NCBI RefSeq assembly: GCF_050633425.1
Contig: NZ_JBOEGM010000013.1
Span: forward strand, 248,001 to 312,000
Direction: 5' to 3'
Origin: Pelagimonas sp050633425
Lineage (GTDB): Bacteria > Pseudomonadota > Alphaproteobacteria > Rhodobacterales > Rhodobacteraceae
Length of the DNA: 64,000 nucleotides
Position 1 is the stretch's first letter, and each line of letters begins with the position of its first letter. Shown one piece after another: positions 15,902 to 23,560 of the stretch. The position numbers were made by a program, and so were the translations under genes. Below the pieces are notes generated by a model, which was not told where the DNA came from, ran no database searches, and saw only the letters and a program-made list of their open reading frames with translations.

Positions 15902-16606
15902 GTGATTGGATCGTCAGACTCGATTGTCTTTCCATCGGAAAATTTCGGGCCGCGGCGCAATTGCGCGCGGCCTGATTTGATTGTGCTGCATTATACCGCC
16001 ATGACAAGCGCGATCGGGGCCCGTGATTGGCTCTGCAATCCCGAGGCGCAGGTGTCGGCGCATTATGTGATCGCCGAAGATGGCCGCCTGTGGCAGCTGG
16101 TCAGCGAAGACATGCGGGCCTGGCATGCCGGGGCTGGTGCCTGGGGAGATGTGACCGACGTCAATTCACAATCAATCGGGATCGAGATTGCCAATTCCGG
16201 GTCACACCCTTTTTGCGAGCCGCAAATGGCGGTGCTTGAGAGGCTGATGAGCGGAATGATGACTCGCTGGGACATACGCCCCGAGCGGGTGATCGGCCAT
16301 TCCGACTGTGCCATGGGCCGCAAAATAGATCCGGGTGGGCGATTTGACTGGTTGCGATTGGCGCGGCAGGGCTTGGCGATCTGGCCCGAGGCCCGAGACG
16401 CGGGAGATTTTACCGCCGATTGCGCAAGGTTTGGCTATGTTGCCGATGCGACGCAACAAGAGACATTGCTCGCGGCGTTCAGAATGCGGTTTCGTCCCTG
16501 GGCTGAGGGGCCACTGGATGAGCATGACCGAGCCCTTGCCGCCGATTTGGCCGCACGCTGGCCCTATCGGTCGCCACATCGACCTGGGGCCGATTTGATC
16601 GGGTAG
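15902..16606 (+). CDS. N-acetylmuramoyl-L-alanine amidase (AmpD/Amidase_2 family)
   Basis: 234 residues from a GTG start. The amidase_2 zinc site is visible: His in LIVLHYTAM near residue 30, His in VIGHSDCAMG and Asp in RKIDPGGRFDW near 140-150, plus the conserved SAHYVIAEDGRLWQLV and SIGIEIANSG segments. It cleaves the bond between MurNAc and L-Ala in peptidoglycan or anhydro-muropeptides. No signal peptide is evident, which favours an AmpD-like cytoplasmic recycling enzyme. A C-terminal extension of about 60 residues follows. It lies ten bases after the lipoprotein gene and probably forms one unit with it. Confidence 0.88.
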   Translation: MIGSSDSIVFPSENFGPRRNCARPDLIVLHYTAMTSAIGARDWLCNPEAQVSAHYVIAEDGRLWQLVSEDMRAWHAGAGAWGDVTDVNSQSIGIEIANSGSHPFCEPQMAVLERLMSGMMTRWDIRPERVIGHSDCAMGRKIDPGGRFDWLRLARQGLAIWPEARDAGDFTADCARFGYVADATQQETLLAAFRMRFRPWAEGPLDEHDRALAADLAARWPYRSPHRPGADLIG

Positions 16607-16621
16607 AGGTTGTTACATTAT

Positions 16622-16641
16622 GCGCTTCCGCGCGCTTTTTT
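16622..16641 (+). terminator. Possible intrinsic terminator after the amidase gene
   Basis: GCGC-TTCC-GCGC is followed two bases later by T6. The stem is only 4 bp, so the call is weak; it is placed correctly, 15 bp after the amidase stop and before the converging regulator gene. Confidence 0.3.
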
Positions 16642-16699
16642 CGCGATGTGAGAGGTGACGATCCGTTTGTTGCTGAGTGGCGGTTCTCTTGCGGGTAGT

Positions 16700-18100
16700 T
16701 TATTCCAACCGATAGGGAAGCACGCCGCGCAAAGCTGGGTCGATGGATAAACGTTTTTCCAAAGGCGGCACTGAGCGCTGGTGGCATTTTGTGCGCTCGC
16801 AAATGCGACAGGAAATACCGATGGGTTCAAACGCAGAGGCGCGGGTGAAGTCCATGTCGTCTGCATAAACCAGAGCCGCCGCATGGCGCACATCGCAGCC
16901 CAACGCGATGGCATAGCGGCGCAATGGGGCTCCGAAATGACCGCCGGTTTTGGACACATCCCGTGCCAGAGAAATATAGCGCACACCGTCCGGTGTTTCA
17001 GCGAGCTGGCGCAGGAATTGCCCCGGAGTTTCAAAAGCCCGGTGGACGTTCCACAAGGGACAGGCTCCGCCAAAGCGGGCGAATTGCAGTCTGGTGGCGG
17101 AATGACGTTTGGTGATCGTCCCGGCTTGATCGACGCGGACAAAGAAGAAGGGCACACCTTTGGCACCGGGGCGCTGCAAGGTGGACAGGCGGTGGGCGAC
17201 TTGTTCGACCGAAGCCCCAAAGCGCGCGGACAATAATTCGAGGTCGTGGCGGGTTTCTTGTGCGGCATCCAGGAACGCCGTGTAGGGCATCATCGCAGCC
17301 CCGGCGAAATAGTTGGCCAGACCTAGTTTGGCGATGGAGCGCGCCTCGTCCGATTGGAAGCGGGCCAAATCCAGTGTCGCATCCAGCAGTTGATTTTGCC
17401 CCAGAAGGGCAACTTGGACCAGGAGCTGAAAGGTCTGGGTTTCGACTGGGGCCAGCGCGCTAAGCGTCAGTTCGCGGCGTTCAGCGTCAAAGCTGCGCAT
17501 CGGGGTGGATTCGGTGAAACGCACAGAGACGCGATGCCGGGCCAGCCGGGCAATGGCGGCGGTGCGGATGTCTGGCTCGGTTGCCCCCAATTGGGCGTAG
17601 TGTTCTGCTGCGCGGTCCACCGCATCAATGTAGTTGTCGCAATAGTGAAAGAAATCGCGCACCTCTTCCCATGGGCTGGGACGCAACTGGGCGTCTTCGC
17701 GCCCCAAGGCTTCGTCCAAGGAGGCGAGCCGCTCATGTGTTTGCTTATATGCCCGGTGGAGCGCCAGAAACGCGCGCGCAAACGCCGGGGCATTGGACGC
17801 GGTTAAGCGCAGATCAGCCAATTGCGGGGCCGCTTCGCCAAAGACCGGATCGGCCAAGGCTTCGCGCATGTCCGAGACAAGACGTTCAGCATCCCCTTGG
17901 CCCAATTCGGTGACGTCAAACCCAAATTCCTGCGCCAATGCTAAAACAACTGTGGTCGAGACCGGCCGGTTGTTGTTTTCCATCTGGTTGAGATAGGGCA
18001 GGGAGACGCTGAGTTTGGCGGCGAAGTCTTTTTGGGTGAGGCCCAGCCGGGTGCGGATATCCCGCAGTTTGGCCCCGGCATAGAGTTTTTGCGTCGCCAT
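16700..18100 (-). CDS. pccR: Short-chain fatty acyl-CoA regulator PccR (ScfR family, XRE-type)
   Basis: 466 residues. An N-terminal XRE helix-turn-helix (LRDIRTRLGLTQKDFAAKL, then SLPYLNQMENNNRP) occupies residues 8-60. It is followed by an IrrE/ImmA-peptidase-like region without a clear HExxH motif, and a C-terminal DUF2083-type domain with the Cys-rich ISCRICERTKCHQRSVPP. PccR of Rhodobacter sphaeroides controls propionyl-CoA carboxylase, and Corynebacterium RamB is a relative; the family binds sites built on TTTGCAAA. pccB lies about 1.5 kb away with such octamers in front of it, and more lie just upstream of pccR itself, suggesting autoregulation. The ATG at 18100 was preferred over upstream codons. 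Confidence 0.9.
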   Translation of the reverse strand: MATQKLYAGAKLRDIRTRLGLTQKDFAAKLSVSLPYLNQMENNNRPVSTTVVLALAQEFGFDVTELGQGDAERLVSDMREALADPVFGEAAPQLADLRLTASNAPAFARAFLALHRAYKQTHERLASLDEALGREDAQLRPSPWEEVRDFFHYCDNYIDAVDRAAEHYAQLGATEPDIRTAAIARLARHRVSVRFTESTPMRSFDAERRELTLSALAPVETQTFQLLVQVALLGQNQLLDATLDLARFQSDEARSIAKLGLANYFAGAAMMPYTAFLDAAQETRHDLELLSARFGASVEQVAHRLSTLQRPGAKGVPFFFVRVDQAGTITKRHSATRLQFARFGGACPLWNVHRAFETPGQFLRQLAETPDGVRYISLARDVSKTGGHFGAPLRRYAIALGCDVRHAAALVYADDMDFTRASAFEPIGISCRICERTKCHQRSVPPLEKRLSIDPALRGVLPYRLE

Positions 18101-18101
18101 G

Positions 18102-18139
18102 TTTGCACCTTTGCGATTAACGTATCGCAACTTTGCAAG
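18102..18139. promoter_or_regulatory. PccR-type octamers upstream of pccR (candidate autoregulatory site)
   Basis: On the + strand TTTGCACC and TTTGCGAT adjoin at 18102-18117, and TTTGCAAG is at 18132-18139. TTGCGAT (18111-18117) and ATCGCAA (18124-18130) form an inverted repeat with a 6-base spacer. The cluster lies directly before the pccR start codon, where a bound regulator would block its own transcription or translation. Confidence 0.6.
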
Positions 18140-18143
18140 TTAA

Positions 18144-19370
18144 TTAGACGACGTCCAGCCCCTTGAGGCGTCTTTCACGGCGGATCACCAGCAAGATAAC
18201 CACAACCGATGCCGAAGCGGTCCCCGACATCATGTACAAGAGTGGCCAAGCGCCCGTTTCGACACTGAGCAAAAGGCCCGCCATTGCCGACATCGCGGCG
18301 CCGCCGCCAAGCATGATGGCCCCGCCAAGCCCCGAGGCCGTGCCCGCCAGACGCGGTCGTACTGACAACATGCCCGCTGTCGCATTGGGAATGGTCATGC
18401 CGTTGCCGACTCCGACAAAGGTCATGAAACCAAAGAACACCCATTTGCTATCAAGGCCCATGGCAAAGAACGCCATCAAACACATCATTGGGACTGCGAC
18501 GATCAAGCTGCCCCAGAGCACCATGGTGTTGACTCCGATCCGGGCTGCATAACGGCCGGTGATGTAATTGCCGATGAAATATCCAACCGCAGGGGCCCCA
18601 AAGAAAAAGCCCAGAACGGATGCATTCATGCCGTAGATTTCAGTGCCGATAAACGGAGCGCCCCCCACATAGGAGAAGAACGCCCCTGATGAGAGGGCAG
18701 ATGCAGACGCATAGCCCCAAAACCGCGGAGACGAGAGCAGCTCAGGATACTCGCGCACTTGTTGGCGCAATGTCTGGCCACTGCGAACATTGGTTTCGCC
18801 AACGTCTTCGAAGGAGATCCACAGGATCAGTACGCCGACGATCAGCAACAGCCAGAAATTGGCCTGCCAGCCCATAAGCTCGCCCAGATAACCGCCAATG
18901 ACGGGGCCAATCATCGGAACCACGGACATGCCCATGGTGACATAGCCAATCATCGAGGCGGCCTGATCTTGCGGATACATGTCGCGTACAATGGCGCGGC
19001 TCAGAACCATGGCGGTTGCGCTCACGGCTTGAAGCATTCTGAAGGCGAGGAAACTGTAGACATCCGGTGCCAACAGGCAGCCAACCGTTGCCAGGCAAAA
19101 CACCCCAATCCCAGCCAGCAAAACGGGGCGACGGCCATAGTGATCAGATGTCGGCCCGATAAAGATTTGCAGGATCGCGTTGGCCGCAAGATATCCCGCC
19201 ACCGCAAGCTGCATGACCTGATATTCGGTATCGAAATAGGCAGTCATCATCGGCAGCGAGGGAACAAAAATGTTCATCGCAAGGGCTGACAGCCCTGCCA
19301 AAAGGACCAGTGTGACAATATGTGGCGGGGTGGTACGGTCGCGAAAACGGACCTGAATGCGGCTATCCAT
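18144..19370 (-). CDS. MFS drug-resistance-type transporter (Bcr/CflA family)
   Basis: About 408 residues with 12 predicted membrane helices. The first helix (IVTLVLLAGLSALAMNIFVP) and the MFS motif in IGPTSDHYGRRPVLLAGIG are typical of the Bcr/CflA subfamily of proton-coupled exporters. It lies between pccR and pccB and shares with pccB the intergenic region that carries the TTTGCAAA octamers, so co-regulation by PccR is possible; the substrate is unknown. The ATG at 19370 is the conservative start; an upstream TTG at 19421 would overlap the regulatory region. Confidence 0.85.
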   Translation of the reverse strand: MDSRIQVRFRDRTTPPHIVTLVLLAGLSALAMNIFVPSLPMMTAYFDTEYQVMQLAVAGYLAANAILQIFIGPTSDHYGRRPVLLAGIGVFCLATVGCLLAPDVYSFLAFRMLQAVSATAMVLSRAIVRDMYPQDQAASMIGYVTMGMSVVPMIGPVIGGYLGELMGWQANFWLLLIVGVLILWISFEDVGETNVRSGQTLRQQVREYPELLSSPRFWGYASASALSSGAFFSYVGGAPFIGTEIYGMNASVLGFFFGAPAVGYFIGNYITGRYAARIGVNTMVLWGSLIVAVPMMCLMAFFAMGLDSKWVFFGFMTFVGVGNGMTIPNATAGMLSVRPRLAGTASGLGGAIMLGGGAAMSAMAGLLLSVETGAWPLLYMMSGTASASVVVILLVIRRERRLKGLDVV

Positions 19371-19431
19371 TTGGGTATCGGTATGCCTCAAATGGGCGTT
19401 TGTCCATGATAGCAATGACAAGAAAGGCGAG

Positions 19432-19455
19432 TTTGCAGTTTTGCAAATTTACAAT
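19432..19455. promoter_or_regulatory. PccR-type triple octamer, upstream box of pccB
   Basis: Three consecutive octamers with period 8: TTTGCAGT (19432-19439), TTTGCAAA (19440-19447), TTTACAAT (19448-19455). The central copy is the exact core I recall for PccR/ScfR sites. It overlaps the -35 element of the candidate pccB promoter. Confidence 0.75.
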
Positions 19456-19468
19456 TGAATTCTATGCT
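19441..19468 (+). promoter_or_regulatory. Candidate pccB promoter
   Basis: TTGCAA (19441-19446), a 16-bp spacer and TATGCT (19463-19468) fit a sigma-70 promoter. The -35 lies inside one octamer cluster and the expected start point lies in the second, which would suit repression by PccR. The leader to the pccB ATG would be about 170 nt. Confidence 0.45.
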
Positions 19469-19471
19469 CAC

Positions 19472-19487
19472 TTTGCAAATTTGCCAA
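19472..19487. promoter_or_regulatory. PccR-type double octamer, downstream box of pccB
   Basis: TTTGCAAA (19472-19479) directly followed by TTTGCCAA (19480-19487), again with period 8. The start-to-start distance to the upstream box is 40 bp, close to four helical turns. Confidence 0.75.
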
Positions 19488-19525
19488 GAAACCCTTGAGA
19501 CAAAGGGTTTGGGCTGTATTTTCGC

Positions 19526-19540
19526 CGCAAAGCTTTTGCG
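19526..19540. repeat. CGCAAA-GCT-TTTGCG inverted repeat in the pccB leader
   Basis: A perfect 6-bp inverted repeat with a 3-base centre. It contains TTTGCG and resembles the cores of the palindromes at 22434-22475. It could be a further weak regulator site or an RNA hairpin in the leader. A single TTTGCAAG also occurs at 19588-19595. Confidence 0.45.
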
Positions 19541-19648
19541 CTCCAAACTGGCCACCTCTTGCTACACGCACAGTTCATGTGCGCAGATTTGCAAGGTCGG
19601 GCCCATGGTCAGGCCAAGGGCGCAATTTGGACAGGAAAGGGATGGCAC

Positions 19649-21181
19649 ATGAAAGACATTCTCCAGGAACTGCATGACCGCCGCGAAAACGCCCGTTTGG
19701 GTGGTGGCCAGCGCCGCATCGATAGCCAGCACGCCAAAGGCAAACTGACCGCGCGTGAACGTATTGATCTGTTGCTCGATGAGGGCAGCTTTGAAGAGTA
19801 TGACACCTTTGTCGCCCATCGCTGTACTGATTTTGGTATGGAAGAAAATCGGCCCTATGGTGACGGCGTCGTCACGGGCTGGGGCACGATCAATGGTCGG
19901 ATGGTGTATGTGTTCTCTCAGGACTTTACGGTTTTGGGGGGATCGGTCTCAGCGACCCATGCAGCCAAGATTTGCAAAGTTATGGATATGGCGATGCAAA
20001 ACGGGGCGCCTATCATCGGCTTGAACGACTCCGGCGGTGCGCGGATCCAGGAGGGTGTTGATGCGTTGGCCGGATATGCCGAGATTTTCCAGCGCAACGT
20101 CTTGGCCTCTGGGGTGATTCCGCAGATTTCTGTGATCATGGGCCCTTGCGCGGGCGGCGCGGTCTATTCACCTGCGATGACTGACTTCATCTTTATGGTC
20201 AAAGACAGCTCTTACATGTTCGTCACCGGACCGGATGTGGTGAAAACCGTAACCAACGAGGTTGTGACAGCCGAAGAACTGGGCGGCGCAAGCACCCATA
20301 CCAAGAAATCCAGCGTGGCCGATGGCGCGTTTGAGAACGACGTGGAGGCCTTGGCTGAAGTCCGCCGTTTGGTCGATTTCCTGCCGCTCAACAACAAAGA
20401 AAAGCCGCCGGTGCGCCCGTTCTTTGACGATGTGGATCGGATCGAAACCAGCCTCGACACGCTGATCCCGGCAAACCCCAACATGCCCTATGACATGAAG
20501 GAGCTGATTGCCAAGGTCGCGGACGAAGGTGACTTCTATGAAATTCAAGAGGACTTTGCGGGCAACATCCTGACCGGCTTTATCCGCCTTGAAGGCCAGA
20601 CCGTGGGCGTCGTTGCCAACCAGCCAATGGTTCTGGCGGGATGCCTCGATATCGACAGTTCGCGCAAGGCTGCGCGTTTTGTGCGGTTCTGCGATTGCTT
20701 TGAAATTCCGATCCTGACACTGGTTGATGTTCCGGGCTTTTTGCCGGGCACGTCGCAGGAATATGGCGGCGTTATCAAACACGGTGCGAAGCTTCTGTTC
20801 GCCTATGGTGAGGCGACGGTGCCCAAAGTCACCGTTATCACCCGCAAAGCCTATGGCGGTGCCTATGACGTTATGGCGTCCAAGCATTTGCGTGGTGATG
20901 TGAACTACGCATGGCCAACGGCTGAGATCGCGGTGATGGGGGCCAAAGGCGCAACCGAGATCATCCACCGTGCCGATTTGGGTGACCCTGAGAAGATCGC
21001 GGCGCACACCGCGCAATACGAAGATCGCTTTGCCAACCCGTTTGTGGCGGCAGAGCGCGGCTTTATTGATGAGGTGATCCAACCGAAATCGACCCGCCGT
21101 CGCGTGTCACGGGCCTTTGCGATGCTGCGCGGTAAGCAGCTTAGCAACCCGTGGAAAAAGCACGATAATATTCCGCTGTAA
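19649..21181 (+). CDS. pccB: Propionyl-CoA carboxylase beta subunit (carboxyltransferase)
   Basis: 510 residues from the ATG at 19649, preceded by AGGAAAGGG; the open frame extends 30 codons further up but that part is leader. The protein transfers the carboxyl group from biotin to propionyl-CoA, giving methylmalonyl-CoA. The acyl-CoA and carboxybiotin binding domains are clear: RIDLLLDEGSFEEYDTFV, the first oxyanion region NDSGGARIQEG, IMGPCAGGAVYSPAMTDF, and the second half with LVDVPGFLPGTSQEYGGVI and RKAYGGAYDVM. The C-terminus ends KKHDNIPL, the usual PccB ending. Octamer sites upstream and pccR nearby point to propionyl-CoA-responsive control. Confidence 0.97.
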   Translation: MKDILQELHDRRENARLGGGQRRIDSQHAKGKLTARERIDLLLDEGSFEEYDTFVAHRCTDFGMEENRPYGDGVVTGWGTINGRMVYVFSQDFTVLGGSVSATHAAKICKVMDMAMQNGAPIIGLNDSGGARIQEGVDALAGYAEIFQRNVLASGVIPQISVIMGPCAGGAVYSPAMTDFIFMVKDSSYMFVTGPDVVKTVTNEVVTAEELGGASTHTKKSSVADGAFENDVEALAEVRRLVDFLPLNNKEKPPVRPFFDDVDRIETSLDTLIPANPNMPYDMKELIAKVADEGDFYEIQEDFAGNILTGFIRLEGQTVGVVANQPMVLAGCLDIDSSRKAARFVRFCDCFEIPILTLVDVPGFLPGTSQEYGGVIKHGAKLLFAYGEATVPKVTVITRKAYGGAYDVMASKHLRGDVNYAWPTAEIAVMGAKGATEIIHRADLGDPEKIAAHTAQYEDRFANPFVAAERGFIDEVIQPKSTRRRVSRAFAMLRGKQLSNPWKKHDNIPL

Positions 21182-21189
21182 GGATCGTT

Positions 21190-21558
21190 ATGTCTGGGGG
21201 ACCACATAAAGCTCGCCGGGGTTGGCATGAGGTGCGTGAAGGTACGCAACTGACGCTTACGCGGCATCTGCCAGCGCGTTTCGACGTGTTGGCCGAGACC
21301 ACCCTGCCGCCTGCGCGGCGGGGGCGGTTGGCGCGTCAAATCAGGCAAGATCTGTGGCGCGAACTTAGGGGCTTGCGCGGTTTCTCACCTGTGATACTCA
21401 TTGACGCTACGGAGGAGGGGGTAACGGTAAAGGCAGGCGGCCAGTTTTTGGTGCGCGGTGCGGTACCAAAGAACCTTTCAAACAGAATTCAAGCGCTGCT
21501 GGACAGCCCCGCGCATCGCGCGCGTTGGCTGACTTGGGCGCGGGTGCGACGCTCATGA
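21190..21558 (+). CDS. Small Arg-rich conserved hypothetical protein in the pcc locus
   Basis: 122 residues, beginning eight bases after the pccB stop. The sequence is basic (ARRGRLARQIRQDLWRELRG) and has a central beta-rich part (SPVILIDATEEGVTVKAGGQ). No signal peptide, membrane segment or known family is evident. Its stop overlaps the next start as ATGA, so it should be co-translated with that gene and co-transcribed with pccB. A role linked to PCC is suggested by position only. Confidence 0.7.
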   Translation: MSGGPHKARRGWHEVREGTQLTLTRHLPARFDVLAETTLPPARRGRLARQIRQDLWRELRGLRGFSPVILIDATEEGVTVKAGGQFLVRGAVPKNLSNRIQALLDSPAHRARWLTWARVRRS

Positions 21559-22013
21559 GCTGGCGCACTTGGAATACGTCCCTGGGTGCGCCCGGGATTT
21601 TAGCAGCCCCGGCGGGAGGACCCTATGGGGGTCGGGGCTGCGCCTTACTTACTGCTTTCGCCATAACCTTCATGCCTGTTGTGACCCGCGCTCAAGAGCC
21701 TGTTGACGTGCCATCGGGCCTCAACGTTGTGTTCCACGATTGGCTGGATGACCAAGGTGCGCACCGCTTCCGCTTTGTTGCGCCTGAAATTGGCCCGGGC
21801 GGCAAAGACTTTAGTGATGTGCTCGATGATATGGCATTTTTATGCGATAAATTCGTGCTTCCGCAGCTTGAAATCCAAGGCCTGTCAGCGACCCAGGTCG
21901 TGATCAGTTTGATGCAAGAACCTGTCGATTTTGGCGAGCTTCAGCCCGAGACCACCCAGTATTTTGAAAGTTACAGCGTCGAAAACGGTCTCTGTATCTG
22001 GGAGGTTTTTTAA
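21555..22013 (+). CDS. Exported conserved hypothetical protein in the pcc locus
   Basis: 152 residues from the ATG at 21555, which overlaps the preceding stop (ATGA). A long signal peptide-like N-terminus (CALLTAFAITFMPVVTRAQ) precedes a mature domain with VVFHDWLDDQGAHRFRFVAP, MAFLCDKFVLP and ENGLCIWEVF; two cysteines may form a disulfide in the periplasm. I believe related proteins are grouped in a Rhodobacterales-specific DUF family but cannot confirm the number. A terminator-like hairpin follows at 22139, so this is probably the last gene of the pccB unit. Confidence 0.65.
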   Translation: MSWRTWNTSLGAPGILAAPAGGPYGGRGCALLTAFAITFMPVVTRAQEPVDVPSGLNVVFHDWLDDQGAHRFRFVAPEIGPGGKDFSDVLDDMAFLCDKFVLPQLEIQGLSATQVVISLMQEPVDFGELQPETTQYFESYSVENGLCIWEVF

Positions 22014-22138
22014 TGACTACACAATATCTTGCGGGTCGACTCTCATGTGGACAACTTTTTGAGGCTTTGCAGTCACAGGATTTTCTCTCGGGAATGGGAA
22101 CGTATCTTTTTGAGACCCTGTCGGCTATTTTGAGGCTC

Positions 22139-22159
22139 GATTGCTCCCAAGCAATCTTT
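22139..22159 (+). terminator. Terminator-like hairpin after the pccB unit
   Basis: GATTGCT, loop CCCA, AGCAATC, then TTT: a perfect 7-bp stem with a short T run, 126 bp after the stop at 22013. It separates the pccB unit from the small lipoprotein gene. Apart from this hairpin the 214-bp stretch 22014-22227 shows nothing convincing. Confidence 0.5.
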
Positions 22160-22227
22160 ACCTCGCAAAGGGAATTGGCGCGGCGTCAGAACCGTGTCCG
22201 TTTCGTTGACATTGACAGGAGTCTTAG

Positions 22228-22371
22228 ATGTCCAAGAGCATCAAACTGCTTGCCATGTTCGCCATCGTCGCAGGCGTTTCCGCTTGTGGTGGCCAGCAAG
22301 AAGAAGAGTTCGTTGTCGTTGATCCAGAGCCGATCAGCGTTGAGCCCGTCTACACCGGCAAGTACAAGTAA
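22228..22371 (+). CDS. Very small lipoprotein (47 residues)
   Basis: ATG at 22228 with AGGAG nine bases upstream, ending in TAA at 22371. The protein starts MSKSIKLLAMFAIVAGVSAC, a signal sequence ending in a lipobox (GVSAC). The mature part is only about 28 residues, acidic (QQEEEFVVVDPEP) and ending YTGKYK. Small lipoproteins of this type are common in Rhodobacterales and of unknown function. The good ribosome-binding site and lipobox support it despite its size. A GC-rich hairpin follows directly. Confidence 0.75.
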   Translation: MSKSIKLLAMFAIVAGVSACGGQQEEEFVVVDPEPISVEPVYTGKYK

Positions 22372-22383
22372 TTGTACCACGGG

Positions 22384-22401
22384 GCGGGCCTTTGGGCCCG
22401 C
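22384..22401 (+). terminator. GC-rich hairpin after the small lipoprotein gene
   Basis: GCGGGCC, loop TTTG, GGCCCGC: a perfect 7-bp GC-only stem 12 bp after the stop at 22371. No T run follows, so it may stabilise the mRNA end rather than terminate. Confidence 0.45.
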
Positions 22402-22433
22402 TCCGCACCGCGCCACATCTGAAACGGGCGCAA

Positions 22434-22453
22434 AAAAGCTTTGCAAAGCTTTT
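22434..22453. repeat. 20-bp perfect palindrome with TTTGCAAA core, copy 1
   Basis: AAAAGCTTTGCAAAGCTTTT is its own reverse complement and contains the TTTGCAAA octamer (22440-22447). It is centred exactly 22 bp from a second 20-bp palindrome. It may be a regulator site or an RNA hairpin. Confidence 0.8.
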
Positions 22454-22455
22454 GT

Positions 22456-22475
22456 AAAACTCTTGCAAGAGTTTT
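22456..22475. repeat. 20-bp perfect palindrome with CTTGCAAG core, copy 2
   Basis: AAAACTCTTGCAAGAGTTTT is a perfect palindrome sharing the AAAA...TTGCAA...TTTT plan with its neighbour but with different arms. Independent compensating changes in both arms suggest that symmetry itself is under selection. Confidence 0.8.
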
Positions 22476-22521
22476 CTTCGCGATGCACCCACCGTTGGGA
22501 ATACCAATCGGAGGGTACACT

Positions 22522-22884
22522 ATGCTAAAACATCGCGGCTTCCCCGGACGTTTGCCGGGCACAGATTTTCAATTCACAGTGCGTCGCCCAAACCCCAAAG
22601 GGGTCACCGCCATCACTGCGCGTGAGCGGTTTCGTGATCGTCGCCCCCCGGATCGCCGGGCGGATGCCGCGTTTATGGCGGCCTTGTGGACGCATTTTGG
22701 TGACCAGCCGTTTGAACGCGGCAATCTGGATGCGGGGCGTCTCAGCTGGCTGTTTGGCCGCGAGGTGCTGCCTTATGACGATCCATTTGATCCCGAAAGC
22801 TATGAAGCCTTGCTGGTGATTGATGAAACCGCGGCCCGCGCTGCGTTCCCTGAATCCTTCGACAATCCGGGGCAATGGGCATGA
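22522..22884 (+). CDS. Conserved hypothetical protein in the pcc locus
   Basis: 120 residues from the ATG at 22522, preceded by GGAGGG. The basic N-terminus (MLKHRGFPGRLPGTDFQFTV, then ARERFRDRRPPDRRADAAF) leads into an acidic C-terminal half (PYDDPFDPESYEALLVIDE). No membrane segment or known family. Since upstream in-frame codons reach into the palindromes, the start with the strong ribosome-binding site is preferred. A strong terminator lies 158 bp downstream. Confidence 0.65.
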   Translation: MLKHRGFPGRLPGTDFQFTVRRPNPKGVTAITARERFRDRRPPDRRADAAFMAALWTHFGDQPFERGNLDAGRLSWLFGREVLPYDDPFDPESYEALLVIDETAARAAFPESFDNPGQWA

Positions 22885-23218
22885 TCCTGCTTGCGGCCAT
22901 CCGATTTGCGCAAAACGCTGCCGAAATAGGCAGTCGTTTGTCTTTGCGCTATGCGATGGCCGATGGCTTTGGCAGCCTAAGGTTGAAAATTGAAACGCGA
23001 ACCCAAGACGCGGTCATTTTTCATCGTGACCCTTCCCTTGCGGGGCGGTCTGGACATTCCCCTGTCCAGCCGCCCCACCTTTTCAGTCATTCTCGTAAAA
23101 CTGTGGTTCGGCAAGGAGTTGCCGAGATTTCCTCATGTGACACAGCGCCGTGGACTGTTGGTGCGATTTCGTGGTCCTTGGCGGTATCCGTTATAAGGAC
23201 CCTTGAGGAGAGAGCAGA
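22885..23218. other. Gene-free stretch with one strong hairpin
   Basis: This 334-bp interval holds the hairpin at 23042-23083 and the ribosome-binding site of the next gene (TGAGGAGAGAG). Open frames crossing it run straight through the hairpin or overlap better genes, so I see no convincing coding sequence. Confidence 0.6.
23042..23083 (+). terminator. Strong intrinsic terminator
   Basis: GGGGCGG, one bulged T, CTGGACA, loop TTCCCC, TGTCCAG, CCGCCCC: a 14-bp stem with a single bulge, followed by ACCTTTT. It should end transcription from upstream, so pccA and the lipoprotein before it probably have their own promoter. Confidence 0.8.
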
Positions 23219-23422
23219 ATGCAAAATTTCAAATGGATGGCCGCTGGTCTTGCGCTTACGGCGCTTGCTGCATGCGGTGACACAATTGGCGAACAGGCGC
23301 TTGTCGGCGCAGGGGCAGGCGGCGCAGCAGCCGTTGTGCTTGAGCAAGACGCGCTTATCGGAGCGGCACTCGGAGCTGCCGGTAACATCGCCTATTGCCA
23401 GAAATATCCGGATCGCTGCTGA
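23219..23422 (+). CDS. Small Gly/Ala-rich lipoprotein
   Basis: 67 residues with a lipobox signal (LALTALAACG). The mature part is a glycine-zipper-like stretch (LVGAGAGGAAAVVLEQDALIGAALGAAGN) ending with two cysteines (IAYCQKYPDRC). Glycine-zipper lipoproteins insert in or associate with the outer membrane. AGGAGAGAG lies before the ATG. The gene is 138 bp upstream of pccA on the same strand and may share its transcript. Confidence 0.75.
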   Translation: MQNFKWMAAGLALTALAACGDTIGEQALVGAGAGGAAAVVLEQDALIGAALGAAGNIAYCQKYPDRC

Positions 23423-23560
23423 CCCTCGTCAGCCTGCGGTTCGTAATGGGTTTGACCGTCTTTGGCCTCGGAGATCATCCGGGGCTGGGGGCGGTCTTTT
23501 TGCATGTTCTGGTGCGCGCCTTTGCGCCGCCGGGCCTGAGACATAAGGAAAGGGACAGAC

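Noticed and set aside
22013..22528. Open frame starting as a TAATG overlap with the preceding stop
   Set aside because: It crosses a terminator-like hairpin (22139-22159), the better-supported small lipoprotein gene and the two palindromes; its sequence is low complexity.
22990..23196. Possible 68-residue protein
   Set aside because: The 14-bp terminator hairpin lies in its middle and there is no ribosome-binding site.
22875..23546. Open frame overlapping the end of the 120-residue gene
   Set aside because: It runs through the strong terminator at 23042-23083 and the small lipoprotein gene at 23219.
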